Part shown: positions 50,966 to 59,562 of the stretch, piece by piece
Position numbering within the stretch: the first letter of the stretch is position 1
Layout: every line of letters starts with the position of its first letter
Assembly (NCBI GenBank): GCA_958296025.1
Contig: OY282430.1
Location: 1,984,001 to 2,048,000, forward strand
DNA length: 64,000 bases
Reading direction: 5' to 3'
DNA from: an uncultured Pseudomonadales bacterium
Lineage (GTDB): Bacteria > Pseudomonadota > Gammaproteobacteria > Pseudomonadales > Azotimanducaceae
Program-made: the position numbers and the translations under genes
Notes under the pieces: generated by a model
The model's database searches: none
Seen by the model: the letters and a program-made list of their open reading frames with translations, nothing else
What the model was told of the DNA's origin: nothing

Positions 50966-52507
50966 ATGCCCGGCCCCTTCCCTAAGTCGGCCTACGGCGA
51001 TATGCCGGACGAATCGGGTCTGATCCAACCACGGGCGGTTCCGCTCACCCACGCCGGTCATAGGGCCGCCGCCGGCCGCCGCAATCGCCCTTGGCTGCTT
51101 TATGCCGTCATCGCCGCGGCTGCGGCGGTCGTCATCAGCCTGTTCACCTTGGTCCCCGCCTTGGTCACGCCCGTTGACCTCGCCCCACCCACCGGCGAGC
51201 AGGTTGCGGCGGACGCGCCGCCCTCTCCGGCCCGCGCCGCCGCCGACCAACCGCCGCCGTTTGCAGCTATCCAAAGGGAGCAAGCCCGGGCCGAAGCCAG
51301 CGATGAACTAGCCCGCTTCGTGGAGTTGGAGCTTAGGCTCCGCGATGCGTTGCACGTCAGCGAGTGGGGGCAGAACGAATATGAGACCGCACGGACGCTG
51401 GCCCAATCCGGAGACGAAGCCTTTGTCGCCGACCGCTTTGAGGAGGCCATCGCCGCCTATCGGGAGGCGGCGGAAGCCTTGGCCGCCCTGGTCGAAACCG
51501 GCTTGCAGCGCTTCGACGACGCTTTGGCCAAAGCCATGGCGGCCATTGACGTCCGCAATCCCAAGGAAGCCCGCCGCTGGCTGGACCGCGCTAAGGAGAT
51601 CAAGCCAAACGACGGCACCCTGTTGGCCGCGGAGGCCCGGGCCGAACGTTTGCCGGAGGTCATCGACCGGCTGCGCCAAGCCCGCAATCTCGAACTGGCC
51701 GGCCGCTGGGCCGAAGCGGTGCAAGCCTTACAGGAGATCCGCGCCTTGGACGCACAGACCGGCGGCATCGACGCGGCTATCGCCAACGCCCGCCAAAACC
51801 AGGCCGCACAGGCGCTCGCCACCCAGCTGTCCGCCGGCTTCGCCGCCTTGGGACGGCGGGACTTCGCGGTCGCGACCCGCGCCTTCAACCAGGCTTTGGC
51901 CCTGGATCCTGGCAATTCCTCCGCCCTCGGCGGCCTGCAGCAGATCGCTGACCAATCCCTTGTGCTCAAGATCGACCGCCTCAAGGCGCAAGCCGCCGTC
52001 CACGCCGCCGCCGAACAATGGGGCCAAGCCGCCGCCGCCTACCAGAACATCCTGGCCGTGGACGCCAACATCCGCTTCGCCCAGGAAGGGCTTGACCAAG
52101 CCGAGGCCCAGCAGCAGGCCTTGGACGCCCTAGCCGCCATGCAGGCCGATGCGCAGCAGCTTTCGGCGGACGCCCGCTATCGGGAGGCCTTGGCGGCGTT
52201 GGGCCGGGCCAAGTCGCTCAAACCCCAAGGCCCGATCCTGGCCGCCGCCATTCAGCAGGCGGACGCCCTGCTTCGCTATCACGGCAGCCCGGTCGCCGTG
52301 CTGCTGCGCTCCGACGACGCCACCGAGGTGCTGCTCTCCAACATCGGCCCCTTGGGCCGCTTTTCCGAGAGGCGCCTGGAGCTACGCCCCGGTGCCTACA
52401 GGCTGCTGGGCAGCCGGGACGGTTGCCGGGACGTGCGCACCCAAATCGTCGTGAAGCCGGACATGGCGCCCATCGACATCCGTTGCCAGGAAGCCCTGCA
52501 GCAATGA
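50966..52507 (+). CDS. Membrane-anchored TPR protein
   Basis: A 513-residue protein with a cytoplasmic N-terminal tail, one membrane helix (about 43-66) and a long periplasmic helical repeat region resembling TPRs (about 140-420, for example RDFAVATRAFNQALALDPGN and EEAIAAYREAAEALAAL). The last about 60 residues look like a small beta domain (SPVAVLLRSDDATEVLL, YRLLGSRDGCRDV). Its stop overlaps the start of the PEGA gene (ATGA). It probably scaffolds the complex in the periplasm. Confidence 0.75.
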   Translation: MPGPFPKSAYGDMPDESGLIQPRAVPLTHAGHRAAAGRRNRPWLLYAVIAAAAAVVISLFTLVPALVTPVDLAPPTGEQVAADAPPSPARAAADQPPPFAAIQREQARAEASDELARFVELELRLRDALHVSEWGQNEYETARTLAQSGDEAFVADRFEEAIAAYREAAEALAALVETGLQRFDDALAKAMAAIDVRNPKEARRWLDRAKEIKPNDGTLLAAEARAERLPEVIDRLRQARNLELAGRWAEAVQALQEIRALDAQTGGIDAAIANARQNQAAQALATQLSAGFAALGRRDFAVATRAFNQALALDPGNSSALGGLQQIADQSLVLKIDRLKAQAAVHAAAEQWGQAAAAYQNILAVDANIRFAQEGLDQAEAQQQALDALAAMQADAQQLSADARYREALAALGRAKSLKPQGPILAAAIQQADALLRYHGSPVAVLLRSDDATEVLLSNIGPLGRFSERRLELRPGAYRLLGSRDGCRDVRTQIVVKPDMAPIDIRCQEALQQ

Positions 52508-54618
52508 CCGGCAGCCCAAGCATCAAGCCGGCCTCCGCAGCCGCGACCACTGCGCTTGGCTGGCCAACGGCCTTAAGCGATGGCCCGGTCATCAAGCCGG
52601 TTCCTTACCAACCGCCGGCGGCCGGCGGTCAACGCACCTTCAAGATTAAGGTCGTGCCAACCGCTTTGTTGGGGGCAGCGCTGAGCGCCGCCTTGGTTCT
52701 ACTGTTCCTTTTCAGCGCCCGTTCGGTTGAACTGTCGTTCACCCCGCCGGCGGCAACGGTGGCTCTGTCCGGCGGCCCCGCCTTCGCGTTCGGCGGCATC
52801 CACCTGCTGCTGCAAGACACCTATCGGCTGCGGGCGGAGCGGGTCGGCCATCATCCCTTGGACAGACGCATCGAGGTCGGCCCGCACAGGGACCAAGCCT
52901 TCGGCTTCCAATTCGTGCCACTGCCCGGGTTGCTGACCATCCAATCCGACCCGCCCGGCGCCTCGGTGAGTGTCGATGGCCGGCCGCTAGGTGCAACGCC
53001 GCTGTTTGAAACACCCGTGCCGGCGGGGGGGCGGCTGTTCCACTTCACCCACCCGCGCCACCAGCCCCTGGACCTGCACGTTGAAGTGACCGGCAAGGAG
53101 CAGCCGCAGCAGATACAAGCGGAATTGGCGCCCAATTGGGGCGACATCCACACCACCACCGAGCCGCCCGGCGCCCGCATCCTCGTCGATGGCGCGGACA
53201 CCGGACTGTTGACCCCGGCGGTAGTGGAAATTCTGGCCGGGGAGCACAGGGTGGCCTTGGCGCTCGACGGCCATGAAACCCGGCGTCAGCGCCTGCTAGT
53301 GTCCGCCGGGGAGAGCCGCTCCCTTGGCCCGGTCAAGCTGAAAAAGGCGGACGCCATCCTGAGGGTGCATACCCGACCTAGCGGCGCCGGCGTCACCATC
53401 GACGATCAGTATCAAGGGGATGCGCCTTTGAGCGCCTCCTTGCAGTCCGGACGCCGCTATCGGGTGCAGGTGTTCAAGGCTGGCTTTGGCGTACGCAGCG
53501 CCCAAGTGGCGCTGGACGCCGGGGAGGCCCGCACCCTGTCCTTGCATCTCGAACAGTTGATCGGCGCGGTGGCGGTGGCGGCAACGCCGACGGAGGCGCA
53601 ACTCTACGTTGATGGGCAACTCATCGGCGCCGCCAAAGGAACCCTCCAGTTGCCGGCCCGCCCCCATCGCTTGCGCATCGCCGCGCCGGGGCACGCCGAC
53701 TACCGCACCGAGGTCAGGCCGCGGCCGGGGCTGACCCTTGAGGTCAAGGCCGACCTGATGACCTTGGCGGAAGCTCGCATGGCGGCGCTCAAACCGCAGA
53801 TCAGCACCTCCCAAGGCCAGCCGCTGAAGCTCCTGCAGCCCAGCCCCGTCACCCTGGGCGCCTCGCGCCGGTCGCCGGGCCGCCGGGCCAACGAAACTCT
53901 GCGCGAAGTGCAGCTGACGCGCTTGTTCTATCTGGGCGTGAAGGAGGTCAGCAACGCTGAGTTCCGGGCCTTCGCCAGCGGCCATGACTCCGGCGCCTAT
54001 GAGGACCAAACCCTGAACAAGGACGACCAGCCGGCCGCCAACCTAGGCTGGCGCGAAGCGGCGCTCTATTGCAATTGGCTGTCCCGGCAGGAGAATTTGC
54101 CCTTATTCTATGCGGAGGAATTCGGCAAGGTGACCGGCTTTGACGCCAACGCCATCGGCTATCGCCTGCCCACGGAGGCGGAATGGGCTTGGGCGGCCCG
54201 CACCCGGCCCGGCGCATCGGCGCTGCTGCGCTTCCCTTGGGGGGACGCTTTGCCGCCCCCGGACCGCCACGGCAACTACGCGGACCGCTCCGCCGGGCAC
54301 TTGGTCGGGCGCATCATCTTCGGCTACAACGACAACTACGCCGTGGCCGCGCCGGTGGGAACCTTCAAAGCCAACGCCAAAGGCTTCTTCGACTTGGGCG
54401 GCAACGTGGCGGAATGGGTCAACGACTACTATCAGCATCCGGTACCGGAAGGCACCGGCCCCTTGGGGCCGGACAGCGGGGAGTACCATGTCATCCGCGG
54501 ATCCAGCTGGATGCACGGCACCGTCACGGACCTGCGCCTATCCTTCCGCGACTACGGCATCGAGGGCCGGCGGGACGTCGGTTTCCGCATCGCCCGCTTC
54601 GCGGAAGCCGAACAATGA
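52504..54618 (+). CDS. PEGA-repeat protein with C-terminal FGE/sulfatase-modifying-factor fold
   Basis: A 704-residue protein with an N-terminal cytoplasmic segment and one membrane helix (about 51-72). At least four PEGA-like beta repeats follow (near 145, 220, 290 and 365; SDPPGASVSVDGRPLG, TEPPGARILVDGADTG), then an FGE-sulfatase fold (about 455-700; YLGVKEVSNAEFRAF, YRLPTEAEWAWAAR, DLGGNVAEWVND, VIRGSSW, DVGFRIAR). The paired cysteines that formylglycine-generating enzymes use are absent, so this is probably a binding or structural domain. PEGA repeats are usually surface or wall-associated. Coupled to its neighbours by ATGA overlaps. Confidence 0.88.
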   Translation: MTGSPSIKPASAAATTALGWPTALSDGPVIKPVPYQPPAAGGQRTFKIKVVPTALLGAALSAALVLLFLFSARSVELSFTPPAATVALSGGPAFAFGGIHLLLQDTYRLRAERVGHHPLDRRIEVGPHRDQAFGFQFVPLPGLLTIQSDPPGASVSVDGRPLGATPLFETPVPAGGRLFHFTHPRHQPLDLHVEVTGKEQPQQIQAELAPNWGDIHTTTEPPGARILVDGADTGLLTPAVVEILAGEHRVALALDGHETRRQRLLVSAGESRSLGPVKLKKADAILRVHTRPSGAGVTIDDQYQGDAPLSASLQSGRRYRVQVFKAGFGVRSAQVALDAGEARTLSLHLEQLIGAVAVAATPTEAQLYVDGQLIGAAKGTLQLPARPHRLRIAAPGHADYRTEVRPRPGLTLEVKADLMTLAEARMAALKPQISTSQGQPLKLLQPSPVTLGASRRSPGRRANETLREVQLTRLFYLGVKEVSNAEFRAFASGHDSGAYEDQTLNKDDQPAANLGWREAALYCNWLSRQENLPLFYAEEFGKVTGFDANAIGYRLPTEAEWAWAARTRPGASALLRFPWGDALPPPDRHGNYADRSAGHLVGRIIFGYNDNYAVAAPVGTFKANAKGFFDLGGNVAEWVNDYYQHPVPEGTGPLGPDSGEYHVIRGSSWMHGTVTDLRLSFRDYGIEGRRDVGFRIARFAEAEQ

Positions 54619-54785
54619 AACCCGCAGCAAAGATCCTGGGCCGAGGCCAACCAGCCGCCGCACAGCCAACCGCAGTGGCCGCGGGTTGCCCGCGGCAAAC
54701 TGCCCCTTTCCAAACCCCGACACGACCGCCCGTTGCTGGAAAACAATGCTCGCCAGTTGCCTTGCAGGGGAGAGGTAATGAATAG
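54615..54785 (+). other. 56-codon bridging micro-ORF after the PEGA-FGE gene
   Basis: Its ATG overlaps the PEGA-FGE stop (ATGA) and its TAG lies just inside the start of the next gene at 54778. It fills a 159-base gap that otherwise has no gene. The peptide (MKPAAKILGRGQPAAAQ...) has no recognised family. A coupling function is inferred from the overlaps. Confidence 0.3.
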
Positions 54786-55263
54786 GTTTTCAAAAAATTC
54801 TTTCAATTCAAATAGTTGTGTTGCTTTACAAGAGATTTTATTGGAAGAGTCCGCTCCATTGAGGCCAGCGGATAAGCGATGCCGCGGAGGTCGTGGCAAG
54901 GCCCCGTGGGGGGGCATCGGTTGCCGGCCGGCGTTGGTGGTCGGGATGCTGGTGCTTCTCGGCTTCGCCTTCCTGCTCAACGTGGGTGTTGCGGCGCAGG
55001 CTGCACCGGCCGCCCAGGAAAGCCTCCAACCACACAGCCCAAACAAGGGGAATGGGGCAACGCCTTCGGCCCCGGCCCAAGGCGGCGCAGGGGCGGCAAC
55101 GGCATCCGACCAAGCGCCCAGCGGCGCCCCGTCACCGCGAGCCGAGCCGGCCGCAGCAACCCCGGCCTCCGTTTCCGCTCCCTCATCCGCTTCCGCGGAA
55201 GTCTTCCTGCCCACGGAGGAGATCTCCGAAGATTTCGCCGCACCCTTTCCGGTGGATATATGA
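54778..55263 (+). CDS. Small membrane-anchored protein of unknown function
   Basis: A 161-residue protein. Its first about 24 codons (MNRFSKNSFNSN...) are strikingly AT-rich against GC-rich surroundings. A single membrane or signal segment (RPALVVGMLVLLGFAFLLNV) follows, then an Ala/Pro/Ser-rich tail with acidic end (EEISEDFAAPFPVDI). GGGGAGAGG lies before ATG 54778. The stop overlaps the ExbB-like gene start by ATGA, so it may be an accessory to that channel. Confidence 0.6.
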   Translation: MNRFSKNSFNSNSCVALQEILLEESAPLRPADKRCRGGRGKAPWGGIGCRPALVVGMLVLLGFAFLLNVGVAAQAAPAAQESLQPHSPNKGNGATPSAPAQGGAGAATASDQAPSGAPSPRAEPAAATPASVSAPSSASAEVFLPTEEISEDFAAPFPVDI

Positions 55264-56063
55264 AGCGCCAACTGCCAGCCGAATTGATCTACCAAATCGC
55301 CGCCTTGGTTCTGGCGCTCATCATCGTGCATTTGCTGTACATCACCGTCGTGCGCCCCAACGCCCAGGCCATTCTCGACCTGCGGGCGGAGCAGAGCGCC
55401 GCCGGCCAGCCGGTGCAGGAGGAGCAGTCCATCTACGTCATGCTCAAGGACTTTGAGCAGGAATCCTGCTTCGTGCTGATGCTTTGGGCCATGGCCATCA
55501 TGGCCTACAAGGGCCGCAACGCCCTGCGCGAACGCCGGCTGCTGGCTGAGGACATCATTAAGGTGACCGACGGCATGAGCATCCTGCCCGAGGACGCTCG
55601 AGAGCACACCCGCCCCATTCAGGCCCTACCGGAGGAGGACCGGGAACGGTTGTTGCCCCGGGCGCTGCTCTCCGCCCTGCAGCGCTTCGCCGCCACCCGC
55701 AACGTGCAGGACGTTTCCGTGGCGGTGAAAGCGGTTTGCGACACCGAATCCGACCGCTTGGACAGCGAACTGGCCATGGTCCGCTACATTGCTTGGGCCA
55801 TTCCCAGCATTGGCTTCATCGGCACCGTGCGCGGCATCAGCCAAGCCTTGGGGCAAGCCTACAAGGCGGTCGAAGGGGATATCGCGGGGGTGACGGCCAA
55901 TTTGGGCGTGGCCTTCAACTCCACCTTCATCGCCTTGGTCATCAGCATCATCATCATGTTCCTGATGCATCAGTTGCAGTTGCTTCAAGAGAGGCTGGTG
56001 CTGGACGTGCAGACCCATTGCGACCAACGCCTGCTCCGCCACATGCAGGTGCGCGGCCCGTGA
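55260..56063 (+). CDS. MotA/TolQ/ExbB-type proton channel protein
   Basis: A 267-residue inner-membrane protein. Helices are predicted near 8-30, 68-84, 172-192 and 217-238, with a cytoplasmic domain between the second and third. The family signature IPSIGFIGTVRGISQALGQA followed by GVTANLGVAFNSTFIALV is clear and matches ExbB/TolQ/MotA pore helices. Such proteins form pentamers around ExbD/TolR/MotB helices and convert proton flow into motion. No classic ExbD follows; two VWA proteins with ExbD-like first helices are encoded 1.3-2.4 kb downstream. Start and stop overlap both neighbours (ATGA and GTGA). Confidence 0.9.
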   Translation: MKRQLPAELIYQIAALVLALIIVHLLYITVVRPNAQAILDLRAEQSAAGQPVQEEQSIYVMLKDFEQESCFVLMLWAMAIMAYKGRNALRERRLLAEDIIKVTDGMSILPEDAREHTRPIQALPEEDRERLLPRALLSALQRFAATRNVQDVSVAVKAVCDTESDRLDSELAMVRYIAWAIPSIGFIGTVRGISQALGQAYKAVEGDIAGVTANLGVAFNSTFIALVISIIIMFLMHQLQLLQERLVLDVQTHCDQRLLRHMQVRGP

Positions 56064-57226
56064 GCCTGCTGCTGGAACTCAACGACGCGGCGCTCAGCCT
56101 TTACTTGGACGGCCAAGCGCTCTACCAACAGCCGGCCGTCGCCTACATCAACGGCGAGGCGCTCGCCTTCGGCGAAGCGGCGCTGAAGAACGCTCACCTG
56201 CATCCGCAGCACGCCAATCAACAATATCTGGCGCGACTGAACGCGGACCCGCTGCCGAGGCCAGGCGAGCAGGTCGCCAACCATGCGGACCTCATCTACC
56301 GGCACCTGCTGGAATTGCAGCCGTTGGCGGGCAAACCCTTGGTGGCGGCGGTGCCCGGTTTCCTGACCCCGGAGCAACTCGGCGTGTTGCTCGGAATCGC
56401 CCAAGAAGCGGGGCTGGAGATTTGCGGCTTCGTTGACATCGCCGTGTTGATGGGCAGCGCGGCACGGCTGAGCCCGCCCTCGTGGGTGCTGGACCTGCAC
56501 GCCAACCGCTGCTGCCTGACGGAACTGCACAGCATGGACGGCGTCAGCCGCGGGGCGGTTGAGCTGGTGACCGCAGCTGGGTTCAACTCCTGCCTGGACG
56601 GTTGGGCCAACCTGGCGGCGGACCGCTTCGTGCAGGAGTTGCGCTTCGACCCCATGCATGCCGCCGACAGCGAACAGCAGCTTTACGATCAACTGCGCAC
56701 TTGGGCGCAGCGCGGCGAGCTGGCGGAGTTGGGCTTGGACATTCGCCATTCGGAAACGGCCAAGAGATTGCCGCTCAGCCCCACGGCCCTGCAGGAAAAA
56801 CTGGTGCAACGGCTGGTGCCCGTGGCGGAAAAACTGCCCGCCGGCGCACAAGTGCTGGTGGCGCCACGCAGCGCCGCCTTGCCCGGGCTGATGGCCGCCT
56901 TGGCCGCGCTTGGCCTGCGCCCGGAGGCCTTGCCGGAGGACGTCTTGGGCCGTGCCATGGCGCTACACGCCGACGCCTTGACGGAATTGCGGCTGGTCAC
57001 CAAGCTGCCGGCAATGGCCGCTGCGCAGACCACGGCAGCCACCGTTGAAGCTCCAGCCAAGGATGCCGCCACCCATGTCCTGCACGGCCACCGCGCCTGG
57101 CCCTTGGCCGGCAATCCCTTCGACCTGCCGAACCAAGGCCATGCCGGGGAAGTGCTGGAGCGGGACGGGCGGCGCTTCCGTTTGATCGCCGTGGAGCAGG
57201 ACGCCGCCACCTCGTCCCTGCAATGA
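56060..57226 (+). CDS. Putative actin/Hsp70-like fold protein
   Basis: A 388-residue protein starting with GTG on the stop of the ExbB-like gene. The sequence order suggests an actin/Hsp70 nucleotide-binding fold: an N-terminal beta segment LLLELNDAALSLYLDG, then PLVAAVPGFLTPEQLGVLL with IAQEAGLEICGFVDIAVLMG (like the DnaK region before its ATPase second half), and VLDLHANRCCLTEL in the phosphate-2 position. Key glycines of DnaK are only partly kept, so ATP binding is uncertain. No membrane helix. It may be the cytoplasmic regulator of the channel. Assignment is tentative. Confidence 0.55.
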   Translation: MSLLLELNDAALSLYLDGQALYQQPAVAYINGEALAFGEAALKNAHLHPQHANQQYLARLNADPLPRPGEQVANHADLIYRHLLELQPLAGKPLVAAVPGFLTPEQLGVLLGIAQEAGLEICGFVDIAVLMGSAARLSPPSWVLDLHANRCCLTELHSMDGVSRGAVELVTAAGFNSCLDGWANLAADRFVQELRFDPMHAADSEQQLYDQLRTWAQRGELAELGLDIRHSETAKRLPLSPTALQEKLVQRLVPVAEKLPAGAQVLVAPRSAALPGLMAALAALGLRPEALPEDVLGRAMALHADALTELRLVTKLPAMAAAQTTAATVEAPAKDAATHVLHGHRAWPLAGNPFDLPNQGHAGEVLERDGRRFRLIAVEQDAATSSLQ

Positions 57227-57345
57227 GCGCACTCGGTTGGGAACGGCCCCTAACCCAGCATGTATGCGCACATTGCAGTCGAAATGGATTGGCGGCTCGG
57301 CCCGGTTGTCTCGTTAGTCGCGCCGCCGCCGCGCTCGGGGCTTAG
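57223..57345 (+). other. 40-codon bridging micro-ORF before the first VWA gene
   Basis: It starts by ATGA overlap on the upstream stop and ends with TAG two bases before the ATG at 57348, spanning the 121-base gap exactly. The peptide (MSALGWERPLTQ...) is unremarkable. The VWA gene has no good Shine-Dalgarno site, which supports a ribosome-delivery role. Confidence 0.3.
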
Positions 57346-57347
57346 CG

Positions 57348-58436
57348 ATGGCTAGGCGTCGGCGCCTAAGCGTCTTCTCCCTGTCCTTTCTGGACGTCAT
57401 GTCCTGCGGTTTCGGGGCGGTGGTGCTGATCTTCCTCATCATTAACCACGCCACCGACGAACAGGCCAAGCTGCTCACCCGGGACGACCTCGCCGAAATC
57501 CGTCTGCTGGACTATCAGGCGCAGACCGGCCAGCAGGATCTGTTTGAGTGGCGGGAGCGCCTCGAGGATTTGGCGCGCCGGCTCAGCGACTCGCAACGCA
57601 AGCTGCTGAGCACGGAGGCGGATCTGCGCCAAGCCCGCAAGGCCCTTGACAAGGTGGATGCCGCATCCACCGCGCAGCAGGCCTCCATGCACAAACTCAG
57701 CAGCGATGTGCAGAGCCGGGAGCAGGAGGTGGCGCGGCTGCGCCAGATCAAAGAGGCCAACGAGGGCGGCCGCGCCCGGGCCTTCGCCGGCGAAGGCGAC
57801 CGCCAATACCTCACCGGCCTCAAGGTGGGGGGACGCAACATCCTCATAGCCATCGACGTGTCGGCCAGCATGCTCGATGAAACCATCGTCAACATCCTGC
57901 GCCGCCGCAACATGTCGGAGCAGCGCCAACGGCAGGCCCCCAAGTGGCGGCGGGCGGTGCGCACGGCGGAATGGCTGGCCGCGCAACTGCCCTTGGATGC
58001 AGATTTCCAGCTATTCGCCTTCAACGACGAGACGGTCTCCCTAGTGCCTGACAGCAACGATCAATGGACGCCCTTGGGCGAGGGGCGCAACCTGTCCGCC
58101 GCCATTGACCAACTGAGCGGCCTGACCCCCGCAGGGGGCACCAGCCTCGCCAAACTAACCGCCAAGCTGGCCGCCCTGAACCCCCTTCCGGACAACGTTT
58201 ATCTGGTCACCGATTCGCTGCCCACCCAAGGCGTCAGAAGGCCGCGGCGAGCAACCATCTCCGGGTCCGACCGGCTGAAGCTGTTCGGCGAGGCGCTGCA
58301 CAAATTGCCGCCGCAAGTGCCGGTCAACGTGATCCTGTTCCCCATGGAGGGGGATCCCTTGGCCTCCGCCGCCTTTTGGAACCTCGCCCGCACCAGCGGC
58401 GGCGCCTACATGGCCCCATCCAAGGACTGGCCCTGA
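57348..58436 (+). CDS. VWA-domain protein with ExbD-like N-terminal membrane helix (1)
   Basis: A 362-residue protein. After a basic start comes a membrane helix, FSLSFLDVMSCGFGAVVLIF, with Asp16 in a position like the proton-binding Asp of ExbD/TolR (PFIDVMLVLL type). A coiled coil follows (about 45-140), then a von Willebrand A domain from about 163 with MIDAS residues Asp170, Ser172 and Ser174 (IDVSAS), a Thr in GGTSLAKL and the third site TDSLP. VWA domains bind partners through a divalent metal. The layout is one helix, coiled coil and a periplasmic binding domain. I infer that it is the stator-type partner of the ExbB-like channel. Confidence 0.88.
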   Translation: MARRRRLSVFSLSFLDVMSCGFGAVVLIFLIINHATDEQAKLLTRDDLAEIRLLDYQAQTGQQDLFEWRERLEDLARRLSDSQRKLLSTEADLRQARKALDKVDAASTAQQASMHKLSSDVQSREQEVARLRQIKEANEGGRARAFAGEGDRQYLTGLKVGGRNILIAIDVSASMLDETIVNILRRRNMSEQRQRQAPKWRRAVRTAEWLAAQLPLDADFQLFAFNDETVSLVPDSNDQWTPLGEGRNLSAAIDQLSGLTPAGGTSLAKLTAKLAALNPLPDNVYLVTDSLPTQGVRRPRRATISGSDRLKLFGEALHKLPPQVPVNVILFPMEGDPLASAAFWNLARTSGGAYMAPSKDWP

Positions 58437-58453
58437 TGGGGAGGCACCGATGA
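58436..58453 (+). other. Five-codon bridging mini-ORF between the two VWA genes
   Basis: ATG GGG AGG CAC CGA TGA: the ATG shares a base with the upstream stop (TGATG) and the TGA overlaps the downstream start (ATGA). It also contains the GGGGAGG ribosome-binding site of the second VWA gene. This is probably a coupling device. Confidence 0.3.
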
Positions 58454-59442
58454 GTCGGCGGGAACGCCGGGGGGTGGAGGAGTTTAGCCTTTCCTTCCTG
58501 GACGTGATCTGCTGCGGCTTCGGAGCGATCATCCTGCTGTTGATGATCACCAAAACCGTAGCGCCGGTGTTGCTCGAGAAGTCCGCCGTGGACCTCGGCG
58601 GCCAAATCAGCCATCGCGAGCAGGCCCTCCATGACATTCACGGGCAAATTCGCGAACTGCGACGACAGGTCGAAAATGCCTCCGCCCAATTGGACGACGA
58701 CCTAAAGGCCCTGGCCAAGATGCGCCAGGAGTTGACCCGCATCCTCGGCCAATTCACCGCCACCAGCGAGCAAAACGAAGAGGTGCGTCGCCAAGTCCGC
58801 AAGCTGGCAGCCGCCCGGCAGACCCTTACCGATGAGATGGAGCGCCTGTTGGGTGTGGATTTTCGCCGGCAAAGCGACTTGGTGGGCGGCATCGCGGTGG
58901 ATAGCGAGTACATCATCTTCGTCATCGACACCTCCGGCAGCATGTTCAACGGGGCTTGGCCACAGGTGCTGCGCAAGGTGCAGGAGACCCTGGACGTCTA
59001 TCCCAGCGTCCGAGGCATTCAGGTGATGAACGACATGGGCGAGTACATGTTCTCCAGCTACGCCGGCCAGTGGATCCCCGACACCCCGGCGCGGCGGCAG
59101 TCCATCATCAACACCCTGCGCAGCTGGAGCCCGTTCAGCAACTCCAGCCCAGTGGAGGGCATTCAGGCGGCCATCGACACCTTCTATGCGCCGGACAAGC
59201 GCATCGGCATCTATGTGTTCGGCGACGACTACAGCGGCGACTCCGTTGAAGAGGTGGTCGATGCGGTGGACCGCATCAACGTCGCGGACGAGACCGGACG
59301 ACGGCGGGTGCGCATCAACGCCGTGGGCTTTCCGGTACACTTGCAGAGGCCCAATGTCCGTATCTACCGCTTCGCCGCCCTGATGCGGGAACTGGCCTAC
59401 CGCAACGACGGCACCTTTGTCGGGCTGTCGGAATTTCAATAG
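58450..59442 (+). CDS. VWA-domain protein with ExbD-like N-terminal membrane helix (2)
   Basis: A 330-residue paralogue in layout of the preceding VWA protein. The first helix FSLSFLDVICCGFGAIILLL carries Asp18. A coiled coil spans about 50-130. The VWA domain starts near 153 with MIDAS Asp160, Ser162 and Ser164 (VIDTSGSM) and the third-site Asp in VFGDDYSGDS. GGGGAGG precedes the ATG. Low identity outside the helix and MIDAS suggests old duplication and a heteromeric role. A 120-base gap follows. Confidence 0.88.
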   Translation: MSRRERRGVEEFSLSFLDVICCGFGAIILLLMITKTVAPVLLEKSAVDLGGQISHREQALHDIHGQIRELRRQVENASAQLDDDLKALAKMRQELTRILGQFTATSEQNEEVRRQVRKLAAARQTLTDEMERLLGVDFRRQSDLVGGIAVDSEYIIFVIDTSGSMFNGAWPQVLRKVQETLDVYPSVRGIQVMNDMGEYMFSSYAGQWIPDTPARRQSIINTLRSWSPFSNSSPVEGIQAAIDTFYAPDKRIGIYVFGDDYSGDSVEEVVDAVDRINVADETGRRRVRINAVGFPVHLQRPNVRIYRFAALMRELAYRNDGTFVGLSEFQ

Positions 59443-59562
59443 CTTGGCGCAGTGATGCCTCCGACCAACCCCTAGGCGCGGCTGTGATAACTTGGCTCCT
59501 GTGTTAAGTTTTCCTGCGTCCAAGGAACAATCTGGGCATCGACCCGCTGGCCCGCCCATGCC

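Noticed and set aside
52504-54618. Active formylglycine-generating enzyme
   Set aside because: The fold is present but the paired catalytic cysteines are not, and no sulfatase gene is nearby.
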